Shown one piece after another: positions 33,251 through 45,559 of a DNA stretch of 64,000 nucleotides. The notes under the pieces were generated by a model. It worked only from the letters and a program-made list of their open reading frames with translations, searched no databases and was not told the origin of the DNA. The DNA is from Adineta steineri (Eukaryota > Rotifera > Eurotatoria > Adinetida > Adinetidae), in contig CAJNOI010000159.1 in the NCBI GenBank assembly GCA_905250115.1, positions 23,880-87,879 of the forward strand, in the 5' to 3' direction. The translations under genes and the position numbers were made by a program. How positions within the stretch are numbered: position 1 is the first letter of the stretch; the number at the start of each line of letters is the position of its first letter.

Positions 33251-33803
33251 CACTAAAAGATTTACTAAACTATTTTTTTTTTCATTGCTTAAATACATAT
33301 ACGACTATCAAATATTAATCTAATATTTCTCTTGTTTTTATTAAACAAATTCTAGGACGATTATAATCGTACTAGAAAGAAAACGTTGCTTCAATAGTGT
33401 GTATAAGGTTGAATGCGATAACATACTATACTAAGGATGGGTGTGGGTATGGCTGTGAAAGAATATAACTGTCCTCACGCATCCACATCCACATCCACAC
33501 CCTAAAAAAACTTTATGTTTTGATATAAAATAGTCTTTAATCAAATCGATACCAACAAAAACTTTGTTCTCATTATTAATTGCTAAATGAAAGAATATAA
33601 ACAAGATTCCAAAATATATTTTACTGCACAGAAATTTATTTTATAAAGATTGTTTTTTATTCTCTATATGAACAGTTCGAAGACGTATACGAAACAATGG
33701 CTATAAGTTAAATCATTAATTGGACGGCTTAACCATATTGATAATATCATTCGTATATGTTATGAGAGTCTGATATATAATATTTGAAAATAAGACGCAG
33801 ATT
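33251..33803. other. Convergent intergenic region with one hairpin
   Basis: Lies between the pentapeptide-repeat gene and the 3' end of the chimeric receptor. Contains the G/C-rich inverted repeat at 33433-33503 (separate entry) and otherwise AT-rich 3' UTR-like sequence. Confidence 0.45.
33433..33503. repeat. Telomere-like G/C-rich inverted repeat (copy 2)
   Basis: Left arm AAGGATGGGTGTGGGTATGG, right arm CACATCCACATCCACACCCT. The arms can pair to a long imperfect hairpin with an AT-rich loop. TGTGGG occurs in the left arm. Confidence 0.8.
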
Positions 33804-36800
33804 TCAGCGACGAATCCGTCGTTGCCAAGTTGTCAATGATTCTTTCAGTGTTTTTTTGTACAATTTCGACGGAACGACAAATACAACAAAGACAAGTATC
33901 GATGGAGTAAATGAAATGAAATAAGCACAAAGATATAGCCAAGGATTATCATGTACCTTCACACATCCAGATAATAATGAAATGATCAAACGTAGCATTG
34001 ATAGAATAAGTAGAATTGCTGGACTAATTACTAATTGTTTATGTTCTCGTAATTGTGCACGAATATGTGCAATGTAGTTTTGACTCGTCTGAGCTAATGA
34101 TCGTTGCCGAGCAGTTCCAAAAATAATAAATAAAGCAGAAAAAAGATTAGCAATAAATGGGCCAATGAGGTGAACGAAAAGAATAGCTATATTGTAATCT
34201 TGAACAGCATGAGAATAATTAATTACACACCAAATATTTCTTTCTATTATTTTTGTTTTATCCATATCGTCTTTTACTCGATGTTCGAAAATATTTCGAT
34301 GTAAGGGTTCGTGAATGATTGTAGCTGTGATACAAAGTGGTAAGATGAATATAATCCATCGAGCAAGACGTTTACTCTTTTCTTTGTTAAAATGAACACC
34401 TTGATAAACATGAATTGCTCGTTCAGTAGCAACACAAGCATTGAGCCATGTATCAAAATAAAGAAAAAGTTTTAGAAGAGGTTCAATAGCAATACATCCA
34501 ACTCGATGAATAGATAAATTAATTAATGAATTCATTTGAGTGAGAAGAACAAACCAAAAATTGATTGTAAACATAGAAATTGTCAGAAGAGAAGTAATTG
34601 AAGAAGCTAAAAGATATATTCCACATCCAACTTTTCTTAAATTTGCATTTTGAAATGTTAAAAGTGACAAAATACTATTGATTAAACCCAAAAGAAACAT
34701 AATTATTGTTAAAGCAACACTCATTTTCACTAATAACGGTTGATTCTTTAATGTCACATTTCGGTTAATTTCATAACGTAAAATATCATCAAGAGTTATA
34801 CCAATACCTTTAGTTTGAACATTGCATGAACCACCAATAACACATTTATCAGGATTTACTAAAGCAATAAAACAGAGATTTGAAATTTTATTGACTAAAG
34901 TAAAATAACTATTTTCTCTTGGAATATTTTCAAAATATTATTTCAGCCGGTACGTAAAAACAAGTTTGATAAAGATATTTAGACTATTTATGATTAGAAA
35001 CTCATAAAAGGAGATCTTTGATCAGTTAAAATAAAATACACAACATATCAAGTAAAACTGTTTTAGAATAAAAGTAAGAGAATTTTTACAATTGATGTGC
35101 ATTTTGTGTATTGAAGATCTCTGAAAATCATTCATTCTTCGCTTTGGAGGAAACATTTGTCAATCTTCGATACGAAATAAACAAATTTAACATTGTACTG
35201 AATACTGAGAAAGTCAATTCTTATTGATTAAGTGTGTTTTAACAAGAGAAATATCATCCGATGATCATAACAATTAAAATAAATCAATCAATGTCTTCAG
35301 CCTAATATTACATCAATATTTCAGAGATGCTGAAAGCTATCGGAGAATTTTTTGTCTTACTAGAAAACTTTAACAAGTGAGTGAGGTAAGCTAATGATGA
35401 AAGTTTGAGAGTAAACTTACAGAAACGTTTTAATGGGTGAATGTTTAGTAATTCTATTTGATGAAACACTTTTTTCCTGTTTAGAACTCATGCGTTGAAG
35501 GATCGATTATCTATATACATTTGTCATTTCCATCGACTTATCTATATCGTGTGGTTTGTTGCTGAGAATAAAAATAATTTCATTTTTTGATTAGGTAAAT
35601 AAGAAATAATAGTTAATAAAATATTCATTTATTCTATACTATGACAGTGGCAAATGAATACAAAAACGAATGAAATTCTATGGAAAAACATTAACTTGTT
35701 GTGAAATGGTTCAATTCTTGGATATATGTAGATTTACGTATTCTTTGATTATCACAATGAATAATCATTGTAAATAAAGGTTATTTCATCAATGTTTCTG
35801 TATTATCTATCCTTGTTAACTTGTTATGTCCGTAACAACAACAAATATAAATATACAGAATAAATAAAGTATATTTGAAACACCGCATAGTTAAATACTA
35901 TTTCGAATAGACTCAATGTTATGAGAATGAGATGAGCGACAAATACGCCATTGAGCGAATTGATCGATTCTCTCTCGAAGCTCACTGATAGAGAGATCTA
36001 ATTCAAAGTAATTGCAGAACAGTTTGGAAAAAACATCAGAAAACGAGATATTGTGATCAACTGCAGCGGAAACAGTTATTGGAAACATCTTTTTGAGAAT
36101 CGATATTTTTACAATAGATTTTTGACCATTTTTGGAGTTGCGTCATACTATTAGTATCAATGTCGAATAATCGCGAAAAGATCTTTTCGAAGATTATATC
36201 TATTGGATCGAAATATCTCTATAACAATACGAAAATATAGGCTAGACATTGAGTCCATCCGTTCTAGTTTTATTTGATGCTTCTGAACTAATCAAGCTTT
36301 TCAGACGAGATAGGTTGCAGAGAAACAATTCATGTCATAAATTTCAAATGATATCTGGACTTTGTCAAAATTTCATGTTCTCATGATAAACATAAATAAA
36401 AATCTGACTTTTGAGTTCTTATTACTGTTTATCGAACGGAATGCATAATGAAAACTCTCTTTCTTGCCCAAATCTTCTTGCACATACATAGCCTAAGTGT
36501 TTTTTGTTTGGCACCCACCAAAAGCTCATACAAAGACACTTTATAGCAAAACCTTGGGCTTTTTGTTAATTGCAATCCTGTTTCCATCTTGGAAAACAAT
36601 GGAGAAACATGGTGCTAACTATGACCGAAAAGTATGAATACTTACTAATACGTTTGACCCTGGTGTTTGCTGGTCCAAACACAATGATTGAAAATGATCC
36701 TGTCACATCTGGATAAAATGTTGTCACAACCAATATGTATGTGACATTGACTAGAAGATTGACTCCATATAGAATTTTTCCAGGTGAGCATTCTCCATTC

Positions 36801-39800
36801 GCCGCTGAGATTAAATTTACTGATGGATTAAATGGATCGAAACTCTCTTTGTAGATATATCTGGATGTATCGAAACTACTGTTACTTCCAAACAGATGGA
36901 ATCCATTGGTAACTACGTTGATTTGTAGAGTTTCATAGTAATATTTATATTTGCCACACTCACGAGAATACTTTTGATTATTCGTTGTTAATTCTGATGA
37001 ATATATAGATTGGACAACTGATGAAGTATCTAGTCAACAAAAAACAGATTTATCAGTATTCTATTCGTAAGATATTTAGATGAATTTAAAAACTTTTTCA
37101 ATGCCGTTTTTCTTCCAAATATATATCTGCAGGGTGCAGATTTGATGACAAAGATATATGGAATATATTCAGTCAACGTTCAGCGAGAAAATACAAAGAA
37201 ATCATAATGATTATTTCATAATCATTTCCATAGGAAGTGTTGATTAAATTGTTTCGATTTGGTTTATTTCAAGATAATCTGTAAGTATCGCTGTATTGAT
37301 ATTTCTGACGGAAAGAATAAAGAAAACATTGAAACTGAGATTTGGTATTCAAGTGTAATGAAGAAACTTGAACAAAAGATATTATCGATAGTTGTGTTAT
37401 CGAAACTCCATCTTTTGAGAACATCTGTACAACTTAATCGAAATTTTCCTGAACTTTTATCAAGAAATACTTTACTTTAAAATTAAATATCGCATTCAAT
37501 CAAACAATCCTTTGACTTTAGCAAAAATAGCTTCTTTCAAACTTGAAGAAATTCCTATTGATCCGACTGATAACTTCTCTCTGTCGAGTGTAATCAATGT
37601 CGGGACTAAGAATTAGTCTTAGATACTCTAAAAGGATGAACGTGGGTGGAAGTGTGGGTGTAGATGTTATTCAAGTGTCAGATTCGCACTCACCCACACC
37701 CTCACACCCAACAATCAAATATCGATAAGTTATGCTGTAGTCTAGGTCTGATAATTACATCTTTCCGTTCACTTCTTCCTCTTCGTGCGAATATTTCTAT
37801 AAAAATAAAAGATGTTTATCATGTGAGAATTCTTTTTTGAAACAACGATCTCTACTCAACAGGGAACTTTACAAGATTTGTGATGAATACAGAATGGAAA
37901 TTGACTATACGTAGATTTTCTATGCTTTGTATTTGTGTGTTGATGTTTGTAAATAGTATAGACACTCACTTAGACGTTCGAAAGTGACATTATTAATGCC
38001 AGACACAATAATTGAGAATGTTCCTGTTACATTTGGACTATACGTCGTCACAATCAATATATTTGCAGTGGTAGACTGAAGAAAAATTCTGAATCCAGAC
38101 TTATGTTTATCGAAATGAGTACCATTCTCCAAAATTAAATTTTCAAATGGAGCAGATGGATAAAAATTGTTTGTGTATATGTATCCATATGTATCGATAA
38201 TGCTGTTACTATGAAGACTATAATAGCGACTTTCATTGACAGTCATTTGTATGGCTTCATAATAGTAGTTTGGAAGATCACAACCAGTAGGAGAGTATGC
38301 TGGATGATTTTTTGTTAACATTGACGAATACACTGATTGAACACTCGATGAATTGTCTATTCAACAAAAACAAATCAATCAAAATTTACAAAATATCAAA
38401 TGATTTACAATATTCTTTTTCTTTCCGTACATGTTCCTAGTGTGAATAATCATTATTATTAATACACCATCTTGAGGGTGGGTGCGGGTGAGTGTAGGTG
38501 TGGATGAGGATGTGAGTGCACTAGCTGATAGATTAATATCCTATTCATCACCCAAACAATTAGCCATCACTCACTCCCACACCCACATCCACAGTCTCCC
38601 TCAATCAATAAAATATTTGTTTTCGTTTCAAATAGAACTATAAAACTCGTAATTATTTCTTATTCAGTTATAGATTATTATCTAATCAAAAAATAATCTT
38701 TAACCATCAGACAACTGGACATTTTAATCAATTAATAGAATTTCAAATGATCTAATTGAGAAAATTTCTAAGGAGAAAATTGTTTATTCTCTTTATAACG
38801 TAGCAAAATTCAAACGTCTGAATCTCGATGCAAACATCCTTTTTTCAATGTAATTGATGACACATTGTAAATTATTCTAAATATGCGATAAAAATGACAT
38901 TAGAGATTATTACTTGGAAAAAATATAAGTGAAAGAACTCTCATTAATAATAAAACACAAGAAAAAGGATATAACTGACTTTCACTTTGAGATGTGTTTT
39001 GTAAAATTTTATCGATCACATCGAGAATTATTTCAAAAAAACAAGTCGAACTACTTTTCATCAATGATATGAGAAATATAAATACACAAAAAGAAGAAGA
39101 TATGAACTTTTTTTCAATTGAACTTTCTCATAAATGTTGTTGATGTTGTTTAAACCCTTTGGATTTGTTTTTCTGATATAATTAAATTAAAAAAAAATAT
39201 TCGTTAATCATTTTTCTTCTAAGAAATTATTTGAAAACATTCAATATTTCTGATGAGAGATTAGTAAATATTCCGACAGAATAAAAGATTCAATTTTATC
39301 TAAGATAATCTTCGAATAAAACAACAATTTCAATCAATCGTAACTTACTGAAAATCTTTTTTCTAATCACAAATCGATAAAAATATCTGAACAAATTTTC
39401 TCTAATGAAGAATTCGAAAAATATTTTATTCAATTATTTTAAACTTACCACAAGAATTTGATAAGAAATCAAATTTTTGTATGCGATTATTGAAGCTATC
39501 AGCAATAAATATATTTCCATGACTATCGAAACTCAGACTTGTTGGATAATATAATTGATGAGATTGTGATCCTGCATTATCACATCCAATTATACATCGA
39601 ATATCGTTTGATCCTGATCGAATTATACGAAAATTGCCGGAATCGACAATAAAAAGATATTTATCAGCATCTAATACAACTCCAGATGGAGCGTTGAGTG
39701 AAATAATATTATTTAATGATCCTTTTCCAGCGATTGTTGTTCCATTTAATTCTCCATGTTTAAATAGTTGTATTCGATGATTGTAACAATCTGCCACATA

Positions 39801-41272
39801 TAAATCAAAGTTTACATCAACAAATATACCCCTAGGATTATTAAGCTGATCCGAACCCGAACCACTAATATTCGTTCCAGCTGCAGTTGTTGATATTATT
39901 TCACTATCATTTAACCATCTTTTCACAATTTTATCACGAAGAGACATTGAACAATATAAAATATCATTAATATCGATAAAGAGATCAGAACATGGTGCAT
40001 CAACATTCATGACATTAACAAAAGTATTCGTATCTGATATCCATTTATCGACTCGACTATTCCCGACACCATTATGATAATAAATATCACCATTATTTGT
40101 AACGAAGATGGAATTTGAATCAATGAATTTGTCAGAAATAATTTTGTTTGGATTGATACTATTGTTAATCCATATTAAAATTCGTTTCTTTTCATCATTA
40201 ACTGTATAAACTGTGTTGTTTATATCGATAAAAATGACGCATGGATAAAACCCAACAGTTGTTTCATTAGCAAAAGTGATTCCAAAAGGATTCCAAGCTG
40301 GTGTTAGACAAAGCTTTGGTTGATTAAATGAAGATGCTAAAATGAAAAGTTTCAGAGAAAAATCTTTTGTAAATAATTTGTCTCTTTAAACAAATATCTT
40401 TTTGAAAGACTGACCAATTCAGAAATAATTTTAATGATTTTTCTTCAAAGAAAAATTCCAAATAAGTTCATTTATTTGACTATTAATAATTATTTGAACA
40501 CATATTATTTATTAAATGTTCTATTTATTTAAAATAAGGAAAATTGTTTTAACAAGCAAAATAAGCACATTTTAAAATAATTTATTTACGAAACATTTGC
40601 AATCTGACTTAATCATACAAATGATTCATATTTTAGAAAGCATCTGATTTGATTAAATGAAAAATTCTTACTTAACATTTTTATAGAATATTTGGTTATA
40701 TTCTCTATTTTCATCTTCAGTTTAAATCGAATCAATTAATGATCTATCACAAAAATTAAAGAGAATAACGTTTGATTATTCTCTTGGAACGCAATTATTA
40801 ATTAATATAAATCTTACAGCAAATTTTACAATAAGTTTATGTATAAAATACACTGTTCTCATTTAACATCAAAACATATAGCCATGAGTTCTATTAAATG
40901 TTTTTAGTTTTCCTCTTTTTAAACTTTCTATAAATATATTCTTATTAGTGTATCTTTAACAATATACTTCAGTGTGTAATGATCTATACTTCTATATTTC
41001 TCACACTATCTTGAACCTAAATCTATATTTGTATATCTCTATACTAATCACTATGTCTTTTTAGAGTGTGTCGGTGTGGGTACGAATAAAATAGAATGCT
41101 TACACCCACATCATCAAGATCATTTTAAGTTAAATACAAAGAAAGAGATGATTGATAAATAATAATAATGATTACCTGATATTTCATTGATCATAACCAA
41201 CAGTGACATGAGGAACATGTTGAAATTGTTTTTCGTCATCATATCAAACAACGTTTTTTGTTTTATATGCAT
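33804..41272 (-). CDS. Chimeric receptor: NHL ectodomain, two beta-rich repeat domains, 7TM core (5 exons, 948 aa)
   Basis: Exons 41176-41272, 39449-40336, 37970-38356, 36646-37029 and 33804-34894. Every junction is GT-AG and phase 1, and the total of 2847 bases is a multiple of three. Exon 1 encodes a hydrophobic signal peptide. Exon 2 (296 codons) has NHL-type beta-propeller repeats (LNNPRGIFVDVNFDLYVADC, YPTSLSFDSHGNIFIADSFN). Exons 3 and 4 are paralogous 128-129-codon domains sharing YYYE-x-[IL]-Q, SNS, YIY, TTYSP/TTFYP, VTG and FSII. Exon 5 carries a short cysteine-bearing juxtamembrane part and seven hydrophobic segments, with ATERAIH in place of DRY. The 7TM core belongs to a rotifer-expanded receptor type. 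An alternative acceptor at 34858 is also in phase. The last intron (1751 bp) is the least certain link; the 7TM exon could be a separate gene. Confidence 0.72.
34895..36645. other. Long intron 4 of the chimeric receptor; contains one orphan ORF
   Basis: If the five-exon model is right, this 1751-bp stretch is intronic. It contains a minus-strand 65-codon ORF (35891-36088) of protein-like composition (ELDLSISELRERIDQFAQWR) that I do not recognise. That ORF could be a relic or an exon of something else. No G/C-rich hairpin is seen in this intron, unlike the other three. Confidence 0.4.
37632..37711. repeat. Telomere-like G/C-rich inverted repeat in intron 3 of the chimeric receptor (copy 3)
   Basis: Left arm AAGGATGAACGTGGGTGG then GTGTGGGTGTAG, right arm CACTCACCCACACCCTC. 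It lies inside the 940-bp intron 37030-37969. Confidence 0.8.
38467..38605. repeat. Telomere-like G/C-rich inverted repeat in intron 2 of the chimeric receptor (copy 4)
   Basis: Begins ACCATCTTGAGGGTGGGTGC and ends in CCCACACCCACATCCAC and CTCCCTCAAT. It is one of the longest copies, with arms of about 50 bp, inside the 1092-bp intron 38357-39448. Confidence 0.85.
41063..41120. repeat. Telomere-like G/C-rich inverted repeat in intron 1 of the chimeric receptor (copy 5)
   Basis: Left arm GAGTGTGTCGGTGTGGGTA, right arm TTACACCCACATCATCAAGA. Located inside the 839-bp intron 40337-41175. Confidence 0.75.
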
Positions 41273-42317
41273 TGATGATAAAGAAAAGTGCAATTGTTGT
41301 AATCGACTAGACAATTAATATTCTTGTTCGAGAAAACCAAGTGAAACTATTTCTTCATTTCTTTATTCTTTATATATCTCTTTTTTTTCTCTTCTCATAA
41401 TCAACAAATATCATGTAGAAAAACAATGATATATTTAAGAGACAATTCTACGTTGATAATTTTGATTATTACTGTTTAGATTTAATTAATAACTCTTTAC
41501 ATTATTTTTATTCTGAATCTGATAGGATTTTATTTTGAAAAGAAAACATCATTGTAAATTCAGTTATTTAACAATGAATTTCATTTGAAAATAACCTTTT
41601 TTTAGATAAAAGACGTGATAAAAAAATAATAATTCTAGTTAGACATTGTGTTAATATTGGGACGTGATTAAAATCAAAATAAAATATCAATTTCAATGAT
41701 AAATAGATGATTGACGTCAGCAAAATATATTCTTTAAATAATCCATTTTGTCAGGACTTTATTTTATCACGTTCTTTTATGATGTTTCTGTTCATGAACG
41801 TCATCAAATTGTTACCGATTAGATATTTTTCTAATTAAATATCAATAAAACAGTTTCTCAAATTTTATTTGTTACATTAATATCGAAAAACGATACAAAT
41901 AATGATCAGTAGATATTTAAAAATGATTTTATACATATTAGAGATGTTTAGTTATCATGCTGAAAGATTGTATTTTTCTGTAAAAATTATTAAAGTATAT
42001 CAATTAATATGGAGCTTCAGTTTTCATTCAATACTTTATTATTTACATATAATAGAAGAAGAAAAATAAAGGAATTATTTCTTTTCAACTGAAAGTTATG
42101 AATAAATATTCTTTCCCTGTTTGATTGTTTGAATGAAAGAAATGATATTTTTATGTTAAATAATACATGATAACAATAGTTTTATAATGCATTCTTATCA
42201 GTATTCAAACATTATTCGATCGGTATTGTGTATTATAGAACTCTAATCAAGTCAGTGTTGATCGAAGATGAATTGCAGCAAGCGAAAATCAAACGAAACC
42301 TAGAAGGGAGCAATGGA

Positions 42318-42390
42318 ATCTTGAGAGTAGGTGGGGAAGTGAGTGTACTATGGAGACAATATCGAAATTACATTTATACTCACACCCATT
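42318..42390. repeat. Diverged telomere-like inverted repeat (copy 6)
   Basis: Left arm ATCTTGAGAGTAGGTGGGG, right arm ATACTCACACCCATTTTGAT. The terminal CTTGAG is kept but the arms are diverged compared with other copies. Confidence 0.6.
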
Positions 42391-42787
42391 TTGATTTCAT
42401 CACTCACAAAGCCTCTCTTGAATATAACGACCAAATAAGAAAAGCTTTTTTCCACTTTTACAACAAAGTCATGTTAATTGTTTTTATAATATTTATTAAA
42501 TATAATAACTACGTAATAAAAGCTTTTTTCTCCATTTCAACTTTACTGTAAAATCGCGTCGACTGTCAGAATTTTTTAAATGATCGATGTGTAATTAGTG
42601 TTATATTTTTCAATGAATGATTTAGTCTATGATTGTTTTTGCTTCTTTTATGTTATATACCGAATAAGACAAATACTGGTGAGGTCAACAAAAAAAATTA
42701 AATATGAATGCTAATGCTAATGGAAACGCTGTGTAGTCATAACACGGAAGTGGAAAAAGGAATGGCTTTTATCATGATAATTGTAAT

Positions 42788-42841
42788 TAGAGGTGTAAGC
42801 CGTCTGCTTCAGCAAAAATCAGCTGACGGCTTAAATCTCTA
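42788..42841. mobile_element. 54-bp hAT-like palindromic MITE with 8-bp target duplication
   Basis: The element starts TAGAGGTGTAAGCCGTC and ends GACGGCTTAAATCTCTA. The termini are inverted repeats, and nearly the whole element folds on itself around a short loop. It is flanked on both sides by ATTGTAAT (42780-42787 and 42842-42849), an 8-bp direct repeat as generated by hAT transposases. TAGAGGTG-type ends also fit hAT. With no coding capacity it must be mobilised in trans. Confidence 0.75.
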
Positions 42842-43530
42842 ATTGTAATTTACGTAGGAATGTCTCCTCTCCTAGCTATACTAGAAAGAGAGAGAAAAAT
42901 ATTTATTTCAAATATAAATTAGACGATACAGAAGTAAACGCTTTTATAACTGCACCAGAAGGTGAAAAATAAATTTTATCTCGGTAAGGAAGTATACTTC
43001 CTACAAAACTTCTCTCTTATAACTACTGAAAAAAGTTAGTAATAGATTTTTATTTTAGTCATAAGCTGCGACATAGAAAACAAAGAAAGATTAGTGATAC
43101 ATTATAGTTTACGTGAGATTTTCCTAAAATGAACTATATCATCTTCGTTTTAAGATCTGTGTTTTTATATACGATTATGGAAAAATCTCATCTAAAATAT
43201 AATTTATGACTAATATTATTTTTTTTCTTTTCAGATAAGTAAGTGCCCGTTCGATTTAACTTTTGTATGTATAAAATGATGTAAACGGTTTCTGTTCGAT
43301 ATCTCGTTTTCAATATGTTTAAAATATTTAGATTATTCAGCTTATTTTTTCAAATTAACAATCAACAACACATTTCCTATCCTCATCCATCGTAACAGTT
43401 ATTGGCTCCTTGAATAAGTAGTACGTATAAACTTATATGATGTATTTCGCTAGCAATGATAGTTCCGAGTTCTATCGATCATGAACTGTCTTGATAAATG
43501 GCTTCATCATTTCTATATCTCTTTTTTTAG

Positions 43531-44816
43531 TGGCAAATATTCATAGCCAAAACTCTGGATGTTGGAATAATTTAAAGGAATGCATTCAATATTTTAATTT
43601 GTTCCCATCTGTGCCACCTTCAACCGATAAATGCGTTCTTCGTGTACAGCGAATAGCAACAATATTATTTATTATTTTACTAATCGCATTATTAACGATT
43701 CCTTTCTTCTATGTACCATTTCTGACGGGTACAGGAACTAAGCAAACTTTAACTGTTATGTACCCTAGTCTCAGTAGCTATATTGCATTGCATTACGAAT
43801 ATCCACTGACTCTGCAATGTCCATGCACACAAATTTCGATCAATTACGAAAACTTTATTGCTATCGCTCCCATGTATCATCAAGTATGTAGTAGTGAGTT
43901 TGTCAGCGATGTATGGATTCGTCATCTTGCTACGGGCAATGGATCTACATTTTATGGAGATGACTTTCGAATAACAGGCGCACATGCATTTCGAGCCTTA
44001 GACATGTTTTGTCAGCTAGCTCATAATACGATTGCGAATAATCTCGTTCGGTTCTATTCAAGTCAATATTTCAGTAGATTTGCCATTTCTCCATACCTGT
44101 TTGAAGCACAAATTGGATCAATACTAGAACAATTTCAATCATCAATGTCAGATACCTTTGTATTATCTCTCAAGATGATTCGAGACACTACTCAAGTTAA
44201 TGCATTGTTTTCTGCGCTGCAAACAAACTATAAACTGAGTGGAAGCAAAGATACAAACAATGTATTCGTGATGGCAAAGAATTACGATGGCTGCAGTTGT
44301 AGTCTTTCAGCTAATTGTATTCGTCAATCGTCGATTTATGATTATAATACTATGACAATATTATTCAATGTAACCGGTTTTTACACAGGATGCAATGTGA
44401 TTGAATCATTACTTCAATCAACTCTTGAATGCTTTTATAATCAAACCTGTATAAATGAATTACAAAAATATTTACTACCATCGCCAATGTATTCATCAGC
44501 TGTAAACTCGTTATCATCAAATCAGAGCCTCGAAACGGCAACTATCAACACTCTTGTTTCTAATTTAATGGTAGAACGATGGCAGCCGGACGTATCGTAT
44601 GAAAAATATTATGCAGCATGTAGTCCAGAATACTGTTCTTATTATTATAATACTATTGCTGACAATTCGGAAATTAATACATATTACATTGTCGTTCTAA
44701 TGTTCTTTCTTGTTGGTGGTCCATTATCCGTTTTAAAACTTCTCATATCGGCGTTGACAAAAATCATCGTATTCTACGTTCGAAAACCACCAAGACAGGT
44801 CGTTCCTCAAGCGTAA
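43531..44816 (+). CDS. Two-TM protein with large cysteine-rich ectodomain (5' exon missing)
   Basis: Unassigned membrane protein of a family I associate with bdelloids, with no known function. The frame has no in-frame ATG near its start. A strong acceptor (CTCTTTTTTTAG, ending 43530) suggests that a short upstream coding exon is spliced on in phase 1; I could not locate it. A short cytoplasmic part (CWNNLKECIQYFNLFPSVPP) leads to TM1 (about IATILFIILLIALLTIPFFY). Then comes a 300-residue ectodomain with many Cys (CPCTQIS, HQVCSSEFV, CSCSLSANC, CSPEYCSYYY) and several N-glycosylation sites. TM2 (YYIVVLMFFLVGGPLSVLKL) and a short basic tail close the protein. Both ends would be cytoplasmic. 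Confidence 0.75.
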
Positions 44817-45559
44817 ATTATTTATACATAATTACTATTATATAAAAAACAATTACGCTTCGCATGCTTTAAAAAAAATGATTAGTTGCATGAACAGAGA
44901 CATATAATTGGCAGATCAAAGAGACAAAATATTGCTATATTTTCTGTCAAACTAAAAGACTTTGCAACAAAAAAAAAATGAAAAAAAAAGCTTCGCTTAA
45001 AAATAGAAGTATGCATTCTTTTCGAATAACTGAAAGATAAAGGTAGGTGTTGATATTACTTCAATCAAAAAGGTTTATAATTTCTAGGCTTCAGCAAAAA
45101 ATAGTGAATGATGTCAAATATAAAAAATTAATAATAATAAGTTACAATGCGTTTTATTTTACTTCTGTACGATTTGAAGTGGAGAAAATACTTGTTTCGC
45201 ATACTTTAGTTCAATATAAAATCAGTATGTTCATTCATTTTCGCATGAAATATATTTAATTCTTTACAAGCCCATATTCTACTCTCGATAAATAACATCT
45301 AAACAAGAACAATGAGAGATACTGGATCAGTTATATCGGCCATGATTGTACACATTCTCACACTCGATTTGCAAAGTATCTGTTGAAAGTGATTCTTAAC
45401 GAAGGATGCTTCAAAAAACTAATTTATTGAAAGATCGAAAACAATCTCAAAACTGAAAACTCTGAATAAAGAAGTAAAGCAAAAAAAATGGGATTTCATA
45501 AGCGTGAGTAAAATAAATTCGTAAGTCATATTCTTGACTGAAAGCCAACTGTTATTTCA
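44817..45559. other. Convergent intergenic region, no gene seen
   Basis: AT-rich 3'-flanking DNA of two converging genes. The plus-strand open stretch at 45047-45259 has no motif. Oligo-A tracts near 44970-45000. Confidence 0.4.

Larger units (their letters stand above)
41273..43530. other. Intergenic; hosts a hairpin and a 54-bp MITE
   Basis: Divergent region between the chimeric receptor and the two-TM cysteine-rich gene, so it should contain both promoters and a missing 5' exon of the latter. Structured features are the weak inverted repeat at 42318-42390 and the short hAT-like element at 42788-42841. Plus-strand reading at 42228-42551 runs through the repeat and is not credible. Confidence 0.45.
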
